This document shows, piece after piece, positions 48,634 to 58,628 of a stretch of DNA of 59,966 bases (position 1 is its first letter; each line of letters opens with the position of its first letter). The notes beneath the pieces are model-generated. The model had not been told where the DNA came from, did no database searches, and worked only from the letters and a program-made list of their open reading frames with translations. This DNA is from Alphaproteobacteria bacterium (GTDB taxonomy: Bacteria > Pseudomonadota > Alphaproteobacteria > SP197): NCBI GenBank assembly GCA_009694045.1, contig SHVY01000014.1, forward strand, positions 1 through 59,966, written 5' to 3'. The translations under genes and the position numbers were made by a program.

Positions 48634-48674
48634 TGGCAATTTATATCAGTTTGCCATACCTACGTCAATTGCCA
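48634..48674. promoter_or_regulatory. Probable vapBC operator: inverted repeat plus a third half-site
   Basis: TGGCAA (48634-48639) and TTGCCA (48651-48656) form a perfect 6-bp inverted repeat with an 11-base AT-rich spacer, touching the vapB start. A second TTGCCA occurs at 48669-48674, 18 bp from the first. AbrB-type antitoxins bind such palindromes for conditional autoregulation. The AT-richness stands out against the GC-rich surroundings. Confidence 0.6.
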
Positions 48675-48691
48675 TAGGCTTGTCTCCAGAC

Positions 48692-50110
48692 CTACCCCCT
48701 CCGCCAGTCGGTCCTGCCGCCCGGACGGTCCTCAAGGATGACGCCATGCATCGCTAGCTCCTCGCGGATTCGATCGGCTTCCGCGAAGTTACGGGCATTG
48801 CGTGCGGTCATGCGCGCCTCGATCAACCGCTCGATGCCCTCGGGGCTATAACCGATAAGGACAGTCGGGTTTGACACTCCTACTCTCGCCGTTGCTGGCA
48901 CAGGTGTAACGACAATACCCCCGCCCTTGAACCACGCTTCGGGGGAGCCTTGCGCCAATCCCAGCACGGCGGCCGAGGCGAGCAGCAGGTTGACGGCCCC
49001 GCCCCGACCTTGATGGACGTCGCCGGCCAACGCGTGCAGCCGGCCCAAGGCCAACGGCGTGTTGAGGTCGTCCATCAGGGCGTCCTCGACCGCGGGGTCG
49101 ATCGTCGCCGCCGGCGTCATGTCGCCGCTCGCGCGCAGCGCCCCGTACAGGTAGTCGAGGCTCCCCTTCGCCTGGGCCAGACCCGTCTCGGTCCAGTCCA
49201 GAGGCTGGCGATAGTGGGCGGACAGTAAGAAGTACCGGATCGTCTCGCCGCGATGGCCCGCCTCCAGCGCCTCGCGCATGGTTCGGAAATTGCCGAGCGA
49301 CTTCGACATCTTCTCGCCTTCGACGACGAGGAACCCGTTGTGCATCCACACGTTCGCGAACGGCCGGCCGTCGTGTGCGCAGACGCTCTGGGCGATCTCG
49401 TTCTCGTGGTGGGGGAAGATCAGGTCGAGGCCGCCGCCATGAATGTCGAAGTGCTCGCCCAGGTGCTTCTCCGCCATGGCCGAGCATTCGATGTGCCAGC
49501 CCGGGCGCCCCCGCCCCAATGGGCTGTCCCACCCCGGTTGCTCGGGTGTGGACGGTTTCCACAGCACGAAGTCGGCGGGGTTGCGCTTGTACGGTGCCAC
49601 CTCGACCCGCGCGCCGGCGATCATCTCGTCCTGGCTGCGCCGCGATAGGGCGCCATAGTCGGCATAGGACGGCACGTCGAACAGAACATGCCCCTCGGCC
49701 GCGTAGGCGTGGCCCTTGGCAATCAGCGCCTCGATCAGCGCGGTCATCTCGGCGATATGGCCCGTGGCCCGCGGCTCCACGTCCGGCTCTAGCACGCCCA
49801 ACTCGGCCACGTCGGCGTGATAGGCGGCGGTGGTCCGCGCGGTGAGCACGTCGATCGGCTCGCCATTCTCGCCGGCGGCGGCGATGATCTTGTCGTCCAC
49901 GTCGGTGATGTTGCGGACGTAGGTCACCTTCGGGTAGAGCCGCCGCAGCACCCGGTAGAGCACGTCGAACACCACCACCGGCCGGGCGTTGCCGACATGG
50001 GCGCGGTCGTAGACCGTCGGCCCGCACACGTACATCCGCACATGGTTTGGGTCGATGGGACTGAACGCTTCTTTCTTCCGCGTTCGCGTGTTGTAGAGCC
50101 TGAGGGTCAT
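48692..50110 (-). CDS. cysS: Cysteinyl-tRNA synthetase
   Basis: 472 residues. Class I signature AHVGNARP, zinc ligands in [17 protein letters not shown] and HHENE, and KMSKS in [10 protein letters not shown]. The C-terminal anticodon region carries an extra ~17-20 residues after AWFKGG ([20 protein letters not shown]) before the [13 protein letters not shown] helix, encoded by codons rare in the neighbourhood. ATG 50110 overlaps the gltX stop (ATGA), so both synthetases are co-translated. Confidence 0.93.
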   Translation of the reverse strand: MTLRLYNTRTRKKEAFSPIDPNHVRMYVCGPTVYDRAHVGNARPVVVFDVLYRVLRRLYPKVTYVRNITDVDDKIIAAAGENGEPIDVLTARTTAAYHADVAELGVLEPDVEPRATGHIAEMTALIEALIAKGHAYAAEGHVLFDVPSYADYGALSRRSQDEMIAGARVEVAPYKRNPADFVLWKPSTPEQPGWDSPLGRGRPGWHIECSAMAEKHLGEHFDIHGGGLDLIFPHHENEIAQSVCAHDGRPFANVWMHNGFLVVEGEKMSKSLGNFRTMREALEAGHRGETIRYFLLSAHYRQPLDWTETGLAQAKGSLDYLYGALRASGDMTPAATIDPAVEDALMDDLNTPLALGRLHALAGDVHQGRGGAVNLLLASAAVLGLAQGSPEAWFKGGGIVVTPVPATARVGVSNPTVLIGYSPEGIERLIEARMTARNARNFAEADRIREELAMHGVILEDRPGGRTDWRRG

Positions 50111-51453
50111 CGTGCGGTTTTGCCCGCCAATCGCGCGGCAGTCCGCGCGCGGCCGATGAGGGGTAGCAGAGCCCGCATCTCCGGTCCATGGTCGAGCCCG
50201 GTGAGCGCGAGCCGGAGCGGCCGGAACAGCGCCTTGCCCTTGGCCCCGGTCGCGGCGCTCACGGCCTTGGTCCAGGTGCTCCACGTCGCGTCGTTCCACG
50301 GCTCCGGTGGCAGGAGCATGGTCGCCGCCGCCGCGAAGCCCGGATCTTCGGCGACGGGGGCGATATCGCCGCTCACGACGTCCCACCACGCCTTCGCATC
50401 GGACAGCGTCGCGAGGTTGGCGCGCACCGCGTTCCAGAACTCCTCGCTGCCGGCGATCCCCTGGGACCGCAGTCGCTCGGCGACCCGCGCGAACGGCAAC
50501 TCGGCCAGGACGCGCGCGTTGACCTGCTCCAACTCGTGCCGGTCGAAGCGCACCGGTGCGCGCCCGACCCGCGCGAGGTCGAAGCCCGCCACCAGATCCG
50601 CCATGTCGGCGCGCGCGACCAGGGGGTCGGCGGTCCCGATCCGCGCCAGCAGCGAGGCGATCGCCATAGGCTCGATTCCCTGCTCACGCAGGGTCGCCAG
50701 CGACAGGCTGCCCAGCCGCTTCGACAGTGCCTCGCCGCCGGCGTCGATCAGTAGCGGGTGGTGGGCATAGGTAATCGGCCGTTCCGCTCCCAGCGCCATC
50801 GCGATCTGAATCTGCACCGCCGTATTGGCGACGTGGTCCTCGCCGCGAATCACATGAGTGATAGCCAAATCGACATCGTCGACCACGCTGGCGAGGGTAT
50901 ATGTTGGCCGTCCGTCCGCGCGGAACAGGACCGGATCGCTGAGGTTGCCGCCCTCGAAGTGCTGCGGACCGCGGATCGCATCATCCCACGCAACGTCACC
51001 GGCATCGAGCCGGAACCGCCAGTAGGGTTGCCGCCCCTCGCCTTCGAAACTGGCTCGCTCCGCCTCACTAAGCTTCAGCGCCGCCCGATCGTAGATCGGT
51101 GGCCGTCCGCGCGAACGCTGCGCGCGGCGTTTCGCCGCGAGCTCGGCGTCGGTCTCGTAGCAGGGGTAAAGCCGCTCGTCGGCACGCAAGCGGCGGAACG
51201 CTTCTGCGTAACGGTCCATCCGTTCCGACTGCCGGGCGAAGCGGTCCCAGGTCAGACCCAGCCAGCACAAATTCTCTTCGATCCCGCGGGCGAAATCCTC
51301 GCTCGACCGCTCCACGTCCGTGTCGTCGAGCCGGAGCAGGAACGTACCCCGGTGCCGACGCGCGAACAACCAATTGAGCAGTGCCGGGCGCACATTGCCC
51401 ACGTGCAACCGCCCCGTGGGGCTCGGCGCGAACCGGACGGCGACGCTAGACAC
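50107..51453 (-). CDS. gltX: Glutamyl-tRNA synthetase (short alphaproteobacterial type)
   Basis: 448 residues. HIGH-type motif [14 protein letters not shown] and a KMSKS equivalent ([10 protein letters not shown]). [14 protein letters not shown] is a GluRS signature. The length is slightly short for GltX, as in the second GluRS of alphaproteobacteria, some of which charge tRNA-Gln or a subset of tRNA-Glu. A paralogue elsewhere is therefore likely. It overlaps cysS by 4 bp and starts 9 bp after the nadE stop. Confidence 0.9.
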   Translation of the reverse strand: MSSVAVRFAPSPTGRLHVGNVRPALLNWLFARRHRGTFLLRLDDTDVERSSEDFARGIEENLCWLGLTWDRFARQSERMDRYAEAFRRLRADERLYPCYETDAELAAKRRAQRSRGRPPIYDRAALKLSEAERASFEGEGRQPYWRFRLDAGDVAWDDAIRGPQHFEGGNLSDPVLFRADGRPTYTLASVVDDVDLAITHVIRGEDHVANTAVQIQIAMALGAERPITYAHHPLLIDAGGEALSKRLGSLSLATLREQGIEPMAIASLLARIGTADPLVARADMADLVAGFDLARVGRAPVRFDRHELEQVNARVLAELPFARVAERLRSQGIAGSEEFWNAVRANLATLSDAKAWWDVVSGDIAPVAEDPGFAAAATMLLPPEPWNDATWSTWTKAVSAATGAKGKALFRPLRLALTGLDHGPEMRALLPLIGRARTAARLAGKTAR

Positions 51454-51462
51454 GGTCCGCGC

Positions 51463-53121
51463 CTACCCCCGGAACGCGTTGGTGATGGGGTAGCGGCGGT
51501 CGCGGCCGAAGGCGCGGCGGGTGATCTTCACCCCCGGCGGCGCCTGGCGACGCTTGTATTCCGCCCCCACCAGCATGGCCCACACCTTGCGCACCAGGGC
51601 CTCGTCGTGGCCCCGCGCCGCCACCTCGGCGAAGCTCAATTCCTTCTCGACCAGGCCGTGCAAGATGTCGTCCAGCACCGCATAGGGCGGCAGACTGTCC
51701 TGGTCCGTCTGGTTGGGGCGCAGCTCCGCCGTCGGCGCGCGGGTGATGACGTGCTCTGGGATCACGCGCCCCTCGGGACCAAGCAGTCCCTCCGGCCGGT
51801 GCGCGTTGCGCCAGTCCGACAGCCGGTAGACCGTCGTCTTGTACACGTCCTTCAGCACCGAGAACCCGCCGCACATGTCGCCGTACAGCGTGGCGTAGCC
51901 CACCGACATCTCCGACTTGTTGCCGGTCGAAACCACCATCTGGCCAAATTTGTTGGACAGCCCCATCAGGGCAATCCCACGCACTCGCGCCTGGATGTTC
52001 TCCTCGGTGGTATCGGAACCACGGCCGGCGAACGAGTCTCGCAGCATGGTACCGAACGCCGCCACCGCCGGCTCGATGGGGATGGTCGACAATTCACAGC
52101 CCAGGGCGCGCGCGCAGGCCGCCGCGTCGTCGAGCGAATCCCGCGCGGTGAAGCGCGACGGCATCATCACGCAATGGACCTTGTCCGCCCCCAGGGCATC
52201 GACCGCGACGGCCGCCGTCAGCGCCGAATCGATCCCGCCCGACAGGGCGATCAGCACGCCCTTGAACCGGTTCTTGCCGACGTAGTCGGCGAGCCCCAGC
52301 ACCATGGCCCGATAGATTGCCGCCTCGCCCGCATCCGCCTTGGCGATGCGCGTGGCCTCGCAGGTCCAGCGTCCGTCGGCCCTCGGCGTCCACCGGGTGG
52401 TCAACACGTCCTCGCGCCACGCCGTCGCATGGGCCTTCAGCCGGCATTCGGCGTCCAGCACGAACGAGGCGCCGTCGAACACCAGCTCGTCCTGGCCCCC
52501 CACCTGATTCACGTAGAGCAGCGGCAGGCCCGACTCGGTGATTCGCGCCACGGCCAGGTTCAGCCGCTCGTCATCCTTGTCCTGCTCGAAGGGCGAGCCA
52601 TTGATGACGATCAGAATTTCGGCGCCGGATTCCTCCAGGCACTCGGTCACATCCGGGTACCACATGTCCTCGCAGATCATGAGCCCAAGCCGGGCGCCGC
52701 GGAACGGCACCGGCCCGGGCAGCGCGCCTTGGGCGAACACCCGCTTCTCGTCGAACACCCCATAATTCGGCAGCGCGTGCTTGAGCCGCGTGGCCGCGAT
52801 CTTGCCGCCATCGAGCAGGAACGCCGCGTTGTACAGCTTGCCATCCTCGCGATGGGTCGACCCGACGATCAGCGCCGGCCCGCCATCGCCGGTCGCCGCC
52901 GCCAGAACCGCCACCCCCGCTGCCGCCCGCTCGACCAGCACGGGGCGCAGGACCAGATCCTCCGGCGGGTAGCCGATTACCCCAAGCTCGCTCGCGACCA
53001 TCAGCTCGGCGCCGTCGCTCGCGGCCTTCGCCCGTGCGTCCAGGATACGTCGCACGTTGCCATCGATGTCGCCCACCGTCGGATTGAGTTGAGCGATCGC
53101 GATTCCGCGGGCGTTCGTCAT
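51463..53121 (-). CDS. nadE: Glutamine-dependent NAD+ synthetase
   Basis: 552 residues in two domains. N-terminal nitrilase-type glutaminase with Glu (SELGVIGYPPEDL), Lys (RLKHALPNYGVFDE) and Cys (MICEDMWYPD). C-terminal synthetase with P-loop LSGGIDSAL and STGNKSE. It amidates nicotinate adenine dinucleotide to NAD+. It overlaps the phosphoribosyltransferase gene by 4 bp, forming a compact NAD-salvage pair. Confidence 0.95.
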   Translation of the reverse strand: MTNARGIAIAQLNPTVGDIDGNVRRILDARAKAASDGAELMVASELGVIGYPPEDLVLRPVLVERAAAGVAVLAAATGDGGPALIVGSTHREDGKLYNAAFLLDGGKIAATRLKHALPNYGVFDEKRVFAQGALPGPVPFRGARLGLMICEDMWYPDVTECLEESGAEILIVINGSPFEQDKDDERLNLAVARITESGLPLLYVNQVGGQDELVFDGASFVLDAECRLKAHATAWREDVLTTRWTPRADGRWTCEATRIAKADAGEAAIYRAMVLGLADYVGKNRFKGVLIALSGGIDSALTAAVAVDALGADKVHCVMMPSRFTARDSLDDAAACARALGCELSTIPIEPAVAAFGTMLRDSFAGRGSDTTEENIQARVRGIALMGLSNKFGQMVVSTGNKSEMSVGYATLYGDMCGGFSVLKDVYKTTVYRLSDWRNAHRPEGLLGPEGRVIPEHVITRAPTAELRPNQTDQDSLPPYAVLDDILHGLVEKELSFAEVAARGHDEALVRKVWAMLVGAEYKRRQAPPGVKITRRAFGRDRRYPITNAFRG

Positions 53122-54260
53122 CGCCCGTCGCCGTTCGGCCGGCGGCTCTTCAGCAGGAACTCGCGGCCCAGCTTCACGCTTTCGCGTCCGTCATAGGCGA
53201 CGATGTCGGCGGTGGCGTAGGTTTCCGGCCAATCCTCGGGAAGGAAACTTCCTGTGCCGATCACGTCGATCGGCGCGTTCACGCTCGCCATCACCTTGCA
53301 CTTGGCGGCGCTGAAGCCCGAGGACGCGACGATCCTGACCTCGGGAAATCCGGCTCCATCCAGGGTCGCGCGCAGGTGGAAGATCGCCGCCGCGGTTACG
53401 CCGGTGCCGACCAGCCAGCGCAGCTCGTCCTCCGTGCGGTACTGCCGCGTCGCCCGGGGCACGAAGCGCTCCAGCACCGTGTAGGACGCCGCCGGGTCCA
53501 GTCCCTCGACGTAGCGCCCGCCATGGGTGTCGAGCCGGAGGGCAAGTTTGCCCGCCACCGCCAGGTCCGGAAAGCGCCGGCACACGGCCAGGCCGTCCGT
53601 GATCTCGCGGCCGTAGTAATCCACCAGCACCGTCAGATCGCCGTTCGGATGCGTTTCGCGGAACATCTCGGCGGCGCGCAGGGTGGACCCGGCATACCCG
53701 ATCAGCGCGTGGGGCATGGTGCCCAAGCTCGCCTGATTGCCGAAGAAATGCGCGGTCGCCTCGGTCGCGTTGCCGACGAACCCGATGGCGCCGACCTCGC
53801 GCCGCGCCGCCGCCGATCCGACCGAGGCGGCGTAGGCCATCATCTCCGCCATCTCCAGCCCGGCGCAATGGCGGGCGTCCATGGCGATGAACCTGACGTT
53901 GGGCAGGGCCGCGCACATCCGATAGGCCTCGTAGGCGGCGACCGAGGGCGGGCCCAGCTTCTGGAGGTACAACGTCTCCAGATCGCAGATCTGACTCATA
54001 GGGCCAGAAAGGTACAACAACGGCTCCCCGGCTCCGACCCAGTCGCCCTCCTGATGCCGGGCCTCGATCGCGATCTCGACGCCGCGTGCCTTCGCCACCG
54101 CCGCGATCCACTCGACCATCAGGCGCGGAGCATAGCAGGCGGGCCGCCGCATGAAGACCGCATAGGTCGCACGCACCTCGCCGAAGCGCGCCACCACGGC
54201 CTTCGTCTTCAGGAAGTAGCTGTCGGTCCAGCGGGCGATGTCGGACGGATCGGGCCGCAT
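53118..54260 (-). CDS. pncB: Nicotinate phosphoribosyltransferase
   Basis: 380 residues. It starts TDSYFLKTKAVV and carries catalytic or substrate features such as MDARHCAGLEMAE (phosphohistidine-type region), GTMPHALIG, VDYYGREITDG, LALRLDTHGGRY and IVASSGFS. It makes nicotinate mononucleotide from nicotinate and PRPP. Coupled to nadE, and therefore placed in NAD salvage. A related family uses nicotinamide, but context favours nicotinate. Confidence 0.87.
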   Translation of the reverse strand: MRPDPSDIARWTDSYFLKTKAVVARFGEVRATYAVFMRRPACYAPRLMVEWIAAVAKARGVEIAIEARHQEGDWVGAGEPLLYLSGPMSQICDLETLYLQKLGPPSVAAYEAYRMCAALPNVRFIAMDARHCAGLEMAEMMAYAASVGSAAARREVGAIGFVGNATEATAHFFGNQASLGTMPHALIGYAGSTLRAAEMFRETHPNGDLTVLVDYYGREITDGLAVCRRFPDLAVAGKLALRLDTHGGRYVEGLDPAASYTVLERFVPRATRQYRTEDELRWLVGTGVTAAAIFHLRATLDGAGFPEVRIVASSGFSAAKCKVMASVNAPIDVIGTGSFLPEDWPETYATADIVAYDGRESVKLGREFLLKSRRPNGDGR

Positions 54261-54313
54261 GCGATGAGCGCCTCGAATGCTGTCCCACTCACCAGGGTGG
54301 AAGCGGGCTTTCG

Positions 54314-54338
54314 ACCCTCTCCCACGAGGGGAGAGGGT
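54314..54338 (-). terminator. Hairpin after the DAHP synthase gene
   Basis: ACCCTCTCCC (54314-54323) and GGGAGAGGGT (54329-54338) form a perfect 10-bp stem with a 5-base loop, 13 bp past the DAHP synthase stop on the minus strand. There is no clear T-run; it belongs to a common dispersed palindrome class and may act as a bidirectional stem or terminator. Confidence 0.55.
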
Positions 54339-54351
54339 GTCAAGTTCAGGC

Positions 54352-55737
54352 CTACTGCGCCGCCGCCAAGCGCTTCGCCGCCAGCCGCTCTTCCTTGAGC
54401 TGCTCGGCGATCAGGAACGCGAGCTCAAGCGATTGGCTGGCGTTGAGCCTGGGGTCGCAGTGGGTATGGTAGCGGTCGCCCAATCTCTGGTCCGTGATCC
54501 CCTGGGCGCCACCGGTGCATTCGGTCACGTCCTGCCCGGTCATCTCGAAGTGAACCCCGCCGGCGTGGGTGCCTTCCGACCGCATGATCCCGAAGAACTC
54601 GCGGACTTCGGCGAGGATGCGGTCGAAGGGCCGGGTCTTGAATCCGCTCCCTGATTTGATGGTGTTGCCGTGCATGGGATCGCAACTCCACACCAGCTTG
54701 CAGCCCTCGCGCCGCGCCGCCCGCAACAGCCCCGGCAGGTGTTCTCCCACCTTGCCTGCCCCGAACCGGCAGATCACCGTCAGCCGCCCCGGCTCGTTCT
54801 CCGGGTTCAGGGTGGACACCAGCCTGAGCATCTCGTCGGGCTTCAGGCTCGGCCCCGCCTTGAAGGCGATCGGATTGCCGATGCCCCGCAGGAACTCGAC
54901 GTGGGCACCGCCCGGAGCCCGCGTCCGGTCGCCGCACCACAGCAGGTGCGCCGAGCAGTCGTACCAGTCGCCGGTGGTGGAATCGATCCGGGTCAAGGCC
55001 TGCTCGAACGGCAGCAGCAGCGCCTCGTGGCTGGTGTAGAAATCCGTGGTCCTGAGCGTCGGCGTCGTCTCGCCGGTCACGCCGCAGGCCTCCATGAAAT
55101 CCAGCGTCTCGCTGATCCGGTTCGCCATGTCCTCGTAGCGGGCGCTCTGCGGGCTGTTGACCACGAAACCCAGATTCCAGCGATGGACCTGGTGCAAGTC
55201 CGCATAGCCGCCCTGCGCGAACGCGCGCAGCAGGTTGAGCGTCGCGGCCGATTGCGCATACGCCTGTTCCAGCCGCGCCGGATCCGGTCGCCGCGCCGCC
55301 GCCGTGAACTCGGGCCCGTTGATGTTGTCACCGCGATACGACGGCAGCTCGACCCCGCCCTGCGCCTCCATGGGCGCCGAGCGCGGTTTGGCGAATTGGC
55401 CGGCCATCCGCCCCACCTTCACCACCGGCACGTTGCCGCCATAGGTCAGCACCACCGCCATCTGCAGCAGCACCCGGAACGTGTCGCGGATGTTGTCGGG
55501 ATGGAACTCGGCGAAGCTCTCGGCGCAGTCCCCGCCCTGCAACAGGAATGCCTTGCCGTCCGCCACCTTGGCCAAGGTCTTCTTCAGGTTGCGTGCTTCG
55601 CCCGCGAACACCAGGGGCGGAAACCGCCGCAGCCTCGCCTCCATAGCCGCGAGCGCGGTCGCATCCGGGTAGACGGGCTGCTGCTCGATCGGCAGCCCCC
55701 GCCAGCTCTCGGGCTTCCAGGTTTTCGCGTCGCTCAT
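54352..55737 (-). CDS. Class II 3-deoxy-7-phosphoheptulonate (DAHP) synthase
   Basis: 461 residues of the plant/AroA-II type, the first step of the shikimate pathway (phosphoenolpyruvate plus erythrose 4-phosphate). Features: [12 protein letters not shown] (metal Cys), [41 protein letters not shown] and [10 protein letters not shown]. Single-gene transcription unit ending in a hairpin. ATG 55737. Confidence 0.95.
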   Translation of the reverse strand: MSDAKTWKPESWRGLPIEQQPVYPDATALAAMEARLRRFPPLVFAGEARNLKKTLAKVADGKAFLLQGGDCAESFAEFHPDNIRDTFRVLLQMAVVLTYGGNVPVVKVGRMAGQFAKPRSAPMEAQGGVELPSYRGDNINGPEFTAAARRPDPARLEQAYAQSAATLNLLRAFAQGGYADLHQVHRWNLGFVVNSPQSARYEDMANRISETLDFMEACGVTGETTPTLRTTDFYTSHEALLLPFEQALTRIDSTTGDWYDCSAHLLWCGDRTRAPGGAHVEFLRGIGNPIAFKAGPSLKPDEMLRLVSTLNPENEPGRLTVICRFGAGKVGEHLPGLLRAARREGCKLVWSCDPMHGNTIKSGSGFKTRPFDRILAEVREFFGIMRSEGTHAGGVHFEMTGQDVTECTGGAQGITDQRLGDRYHTHCDPRLNASQSLELAFLIAEQLKEERLAAKRLAAAQ

Positions 55738-55765
55738 GGGTCGTTTCCGGACTATAAAAACAGGC

Positions 55766-57217
55766 CTATACGCCGATCAAGCTACCATTGCCAGCGCTTC
55801 GCCGCAGCACGCGACCCGGCAGGTCGCCCGTCGCGCGACCGTCGCGCCACACCTCGCGCCCGTTCACCATGACGGCGACGACGCCAGCGGCCGGCTGTTC
55901 GGGATCCTCGTAGGTCGCGCGGTCGATGATGGTCGCCGGGTCCCACAGCACCAGATCGGCGAAGGCGCCCACGCGCACGACGCCCCTGTCCGCGAGCCCG
56001 AACCGCTTCGCCGTCATCCCCGTCATGCGGTGGACCGCCGTCTCCAGCGGGAACAGTCCCACGTCCCGCGCGTAGTGCCCCAGCACCCGAGGGAAGGTTC
56101 CCCACAGCCGCGGGTGCGGTCGCGGATGCAGGGGTATCCCATCCGATCCGAACATCATGGTCGGCGTGGCGATGGCCTCCCGCACCTCCGCCTCGTTGCG
56201 GCCGAAATAGACCGCGCCGGCAGGCGCCAGCCGTAGCGCCGCCGCTTCCTCGTCGCAGCCCCACGATCGCGCGACATCGGCGAGGGTGCGCCCGGCCATC
56301 TCCGGGTGCGGCCCGGACCAGGAGACGATGATCTTGTCGTTGTTGGGCAGGTATTCCGGGATCAGCGAACTGGACGACCCGACGTAGGGGTACCCGTCGT
56401 AGCCGACGTCATGCACACGCATCGCGTCGGCCATCCAGATCATTGACTCCCTGCACACACCCGGCCAGGCGTTGCCGCCGCAGACGTAGTGCGACACTAC
56501 CACCGAGACATCGGCCGCCTTGCCGATGGCCACGGCCTCGTCGAGCGCCTCCTTGGCTCGATCATCGTAGTTGCGCATGTGCGTGCAGTACATGCCGCCC
56601 TCGGCACGCGCGGCACGCGCGAGCGCGATCACCTCCGCGGTCGGAGCGGCGGCGCTGGGCGGATAGTCCAACCCGGTGGAGAACCCGATCGCCCCGGCCT
56701 GCATCGCTTCGCCGATCCGTTTCCGCATCGCCGTGATCTCGCGCTCCGTCGCCGGCCGATCGGTGCGGTCCATGACCTCGACCCTGAGTGTCGAATGCCC
56801 CACCAGAAGCGCCGCATTCACCGCCGGCGGCGCGGCCTCGAGGGCGCCGACGTAATCCCCAAAGTGCGGGTAGCGAAACACTTCGGACCCGCCCATCAAA
56901 TCGAGGGGCGCCGGGGGATGGCCCATCAACGTGAGGGGTGCCAGACTGATCCCGCAGTTGCCGGCGATGACCGTGGTCACGCCCTGGCTCACCTTGGGCG
57001 CCAGCTCCGGCGTCGCGATCAGCGCCTGGTCGTCATGCGTGTGCGCGTCGATGAATCCAGGCGATACCACCAACCCATCCGCCTCGATCACGCGGGCAGC
57101 CGACAACCTCTCCCCAACCCCGACGATGCGATCGCCCGCAACGACCACATCCGCCAGCCGCCGAGGACCGCCCGTCCCATCGATCACCGTTCCGCCACGG
57201 ATCAGGGTGTTTGTCAC
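55766..57217 (-). CDS. Second N-acyl-D-amino-acid deacylase family amidohydrolase
   Basis: 483 residues from GTG 57217 (TTG 57226 would add three and has no spacing to the GAGGGA RBS). All D-aminoacylase metal residues are kept: H59 and H61 (FIDAHTHDD), C88 (GNCGIS), His of YCTHMRNY, His of VVVSHYV and Asp of MFGSDGIP. Clear paralogue of the gene at 17045-18502, including matching C-terminal [13 protein letters not shown]. Neighbour of glutathione reductase; no transporter adjacent. Confidence 0.86.
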   Translation of the reverse strand: MTNTLIRGGTVIDGTGGPRRLADVVVAGDRIVGVGERLSAARVIEADGLVVSPGFIDAHTHDDQALIATPELAPKVSQGVTTVIAGNCGISLAPLTLMGHPPAPLDLMGGSEVFRYPHFGDYVGALEAAPPAVNAALLVGHSTLRVEVMDRTDRPATEREITAMRKRIGEAMQAGAIGFSTGLDYPPSAAAPTAEVIALARAARAEGGMYCTHMRNYDDRAKEALDEAVAIGKAADVSVVVSHYVCGGNAWPGVCRESMIWMADAMRVHDVGYDGYPYVGSSSSLIPEYLPNNDKIIVSWSGPHPEMAGRTLADVARSWGCDEEAAALRLAPAGAVYFGRNEAEVREAIATPTMMFGSDGIPLHPRPHPRLWGTFPRVLGHYARDVGLFPLETAVHRMTGMTAKRFGLADRGVVRVGAFADLVLWDPATIIDRATYEDPEQPAAGVVAVMVNGREVWRDGRATGDLPGRVLRRSAGNGSLIGV

Positions 57218-57230
57218 TGCACGCAATCCC

Positions 57231-58577
57231 TCACCCCACCGGCCGCCGCAGCGTCACGAACTCCTCCGCCGCCGTGGGGTGCACGGCGACGGTCGCGTCG
57301 AACTGGGCCTTGGTCGCCCGCAGCTTCACCAGCACGCCCAGAAGTTGGACGATCTCCGGGGCGTCGACCCCGACCATGTGGGCACCCAACACCCGGTCGG
57401 TCGCGCGGTCGACCACCAGCTTGATCATGGTCGTCTCCTTGCGGCCCGTGAGCGTGTGCTTCAGGGGCCGGAACTTGGCGCGGTAGACGTCGATCGCCAC
57501 GACTTCCGCGCGCGCCTCGTCTTCCGTCAACCCGACGGTGCCGACCGGCGGCTGGCTGAACACGGCCGTCGGCACGTCGCGGTGGTCCGGCTGCAACGGA
57601 TTGCCGTTGTAGTGGGTCTCGGCGAAGCAGCGGCCCTCGCGAATGGCGACCGGCGTCAGATTGACGCGATCCGTGCAGTCGCCGATCGCGGCGATGCTCG
57701 GGACCGAGGACTGCGACCAGGAATCGACCAGCACCGCGCCGCCGCGAGCGAGCTCGACCCCGGCCTCGCGCAAGCCGAGCCCGTGGGTGTTCGGCGCCCG
57801 CCCCGTGGCGACCATCACCTGGTCGACTTCCAGCACCTCGCCCCGCGTCGTCGTCGCGCGCAAGCCCCCACCGTAGGCCTCGATCCGCTCGATGTTGCTT
57901 TCCAGCCGGAGGTCGATCCCCTTGGCCCGCATGCCCTCGGCCACGCCGGCGCGCACATCGCCATCGAATCCGCGAAGGATCATCTCGCCGCGGTACAGCA
58001 GCGTGGTCTCGGCACCCAGACCTTTGAAGATGCCAGCGAATTCGACCGCGATATAGCCGCCGCCGACGATCGCGATACGCGCCGGCAGGTCCTTCAGATG
58101 GAACGCCTCGTCCGAGGTGATGGCGTGATGCGCGCCCGGGATCTCGGGGCGCTGCGGTCGCCCGCCCGTGGCGATGACGATCCGCTTGGAGCCGATCCTT
58201 CGATTCCCGACCACGACCGTATCCGGCCCCGCCACCGTCGCGCGGTCGGCGATTGTGGTCACGCCCGAGTCATCCAGCAGCTTCCGATAGAGCCCATCGA
58301 GCCGAACCAGCTCCCGGTCCTTGTTGGCGATCAGCGTCGCCCAATCGAACGTCGGCTCGCCCACGGTCCAGCCGTAGGCCGCGGCATCCTCGAAGTCCTC
58401 GGCGAAGTGCGCGGCGTAGACCAGCATCTTCTTCGGGATGCAGCCCCGGTGCACGCAGGTGCCACCCATCCGGGCGGGCTCGGCCAGGGCCACCTTGGCC
58501 CCGTACTCGGCGGCGCGGCGCGCGCAGGCGACGCCGCCCGAGCCACCGCCGATGACAAAGAGATCGAAATCGCTCAT
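57231..58577 (-). CDS. gor: Glutathione-disulfide reductase
   Basis: 448 residues. FAD loop FVIGGGSGGVACAR, redox pair C41/C46 in GGTCVHRGCIPKK, NADP-binding VGGGYIAVEFAG and the C-terminal catalytic His-Glu in AVHPTAAEEFVT. The residues between the cysteines (VHRG) differ from the enterobacterial VNVG but match other GR-like sequences. Keeps glutathione reduced. It is divergent from a damaged paralogue that starts 51 bp away. Confidence 0.9.
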   Translation of the reverse strand: MSDFDLFVIGGGSGGVACARRAAEYGAKVALAEPARMGGTCVHRGCIPKKMLVYAAHFAEDFEDAAAYGWTVGEPTFDWATLIANKDRELVRLDGLYRKLLDDSGVTTIADRATVAGPDTVVVGNRRIGSKRIVIATGGRPQRPEIPGAHHAITSDEAFHLKDLPARIAIVGGGYIAVEFAGIFKGLGAETTLLYRGEMILRGFDGDVRAGVAEGMRAKGIDLRLESNIERIEAYGGGLRATTTRGEVLEVDQVMVATGRAPNTHGLGLREAGVELARGGAVLVDSWSQSSVPSIAAIGDCTDRVNLTPVAIREGRCFAETHYNGNPLQPDHRDVPTAVFSQPPVGTVGLTEDEARAEVVAIDVYRAKFRPLKHTLTGRKETTMIKLVVDRATDRVLGAHMVGVDAPEIVQLLGVLVKLRATKAQFDATVAVHPTAAEEFVTLRRPVG

Positions 58578-58628
58578 GCCGGACGCTACCTTGGGTGCCC
58601 TGTCCTCTCAACCGCAAAGGAGCCGCGC

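Noticed and set aside
50758-53196. Plus-strand 812-residue frame opposite gltX and nadE
   Set aside because: It mirrors two well-supported minus-strand genes; high-GC codon bias keeps the antisense frame open. The sequence is low-complexity His/Arg/Pro-rich.
56931-58628. N-terminal extension of the reductase pseudogene to a 921-residue protein
   Set aside because: The extension is antisense to gor and the second D-aminoacylase; the family start is at 58629.
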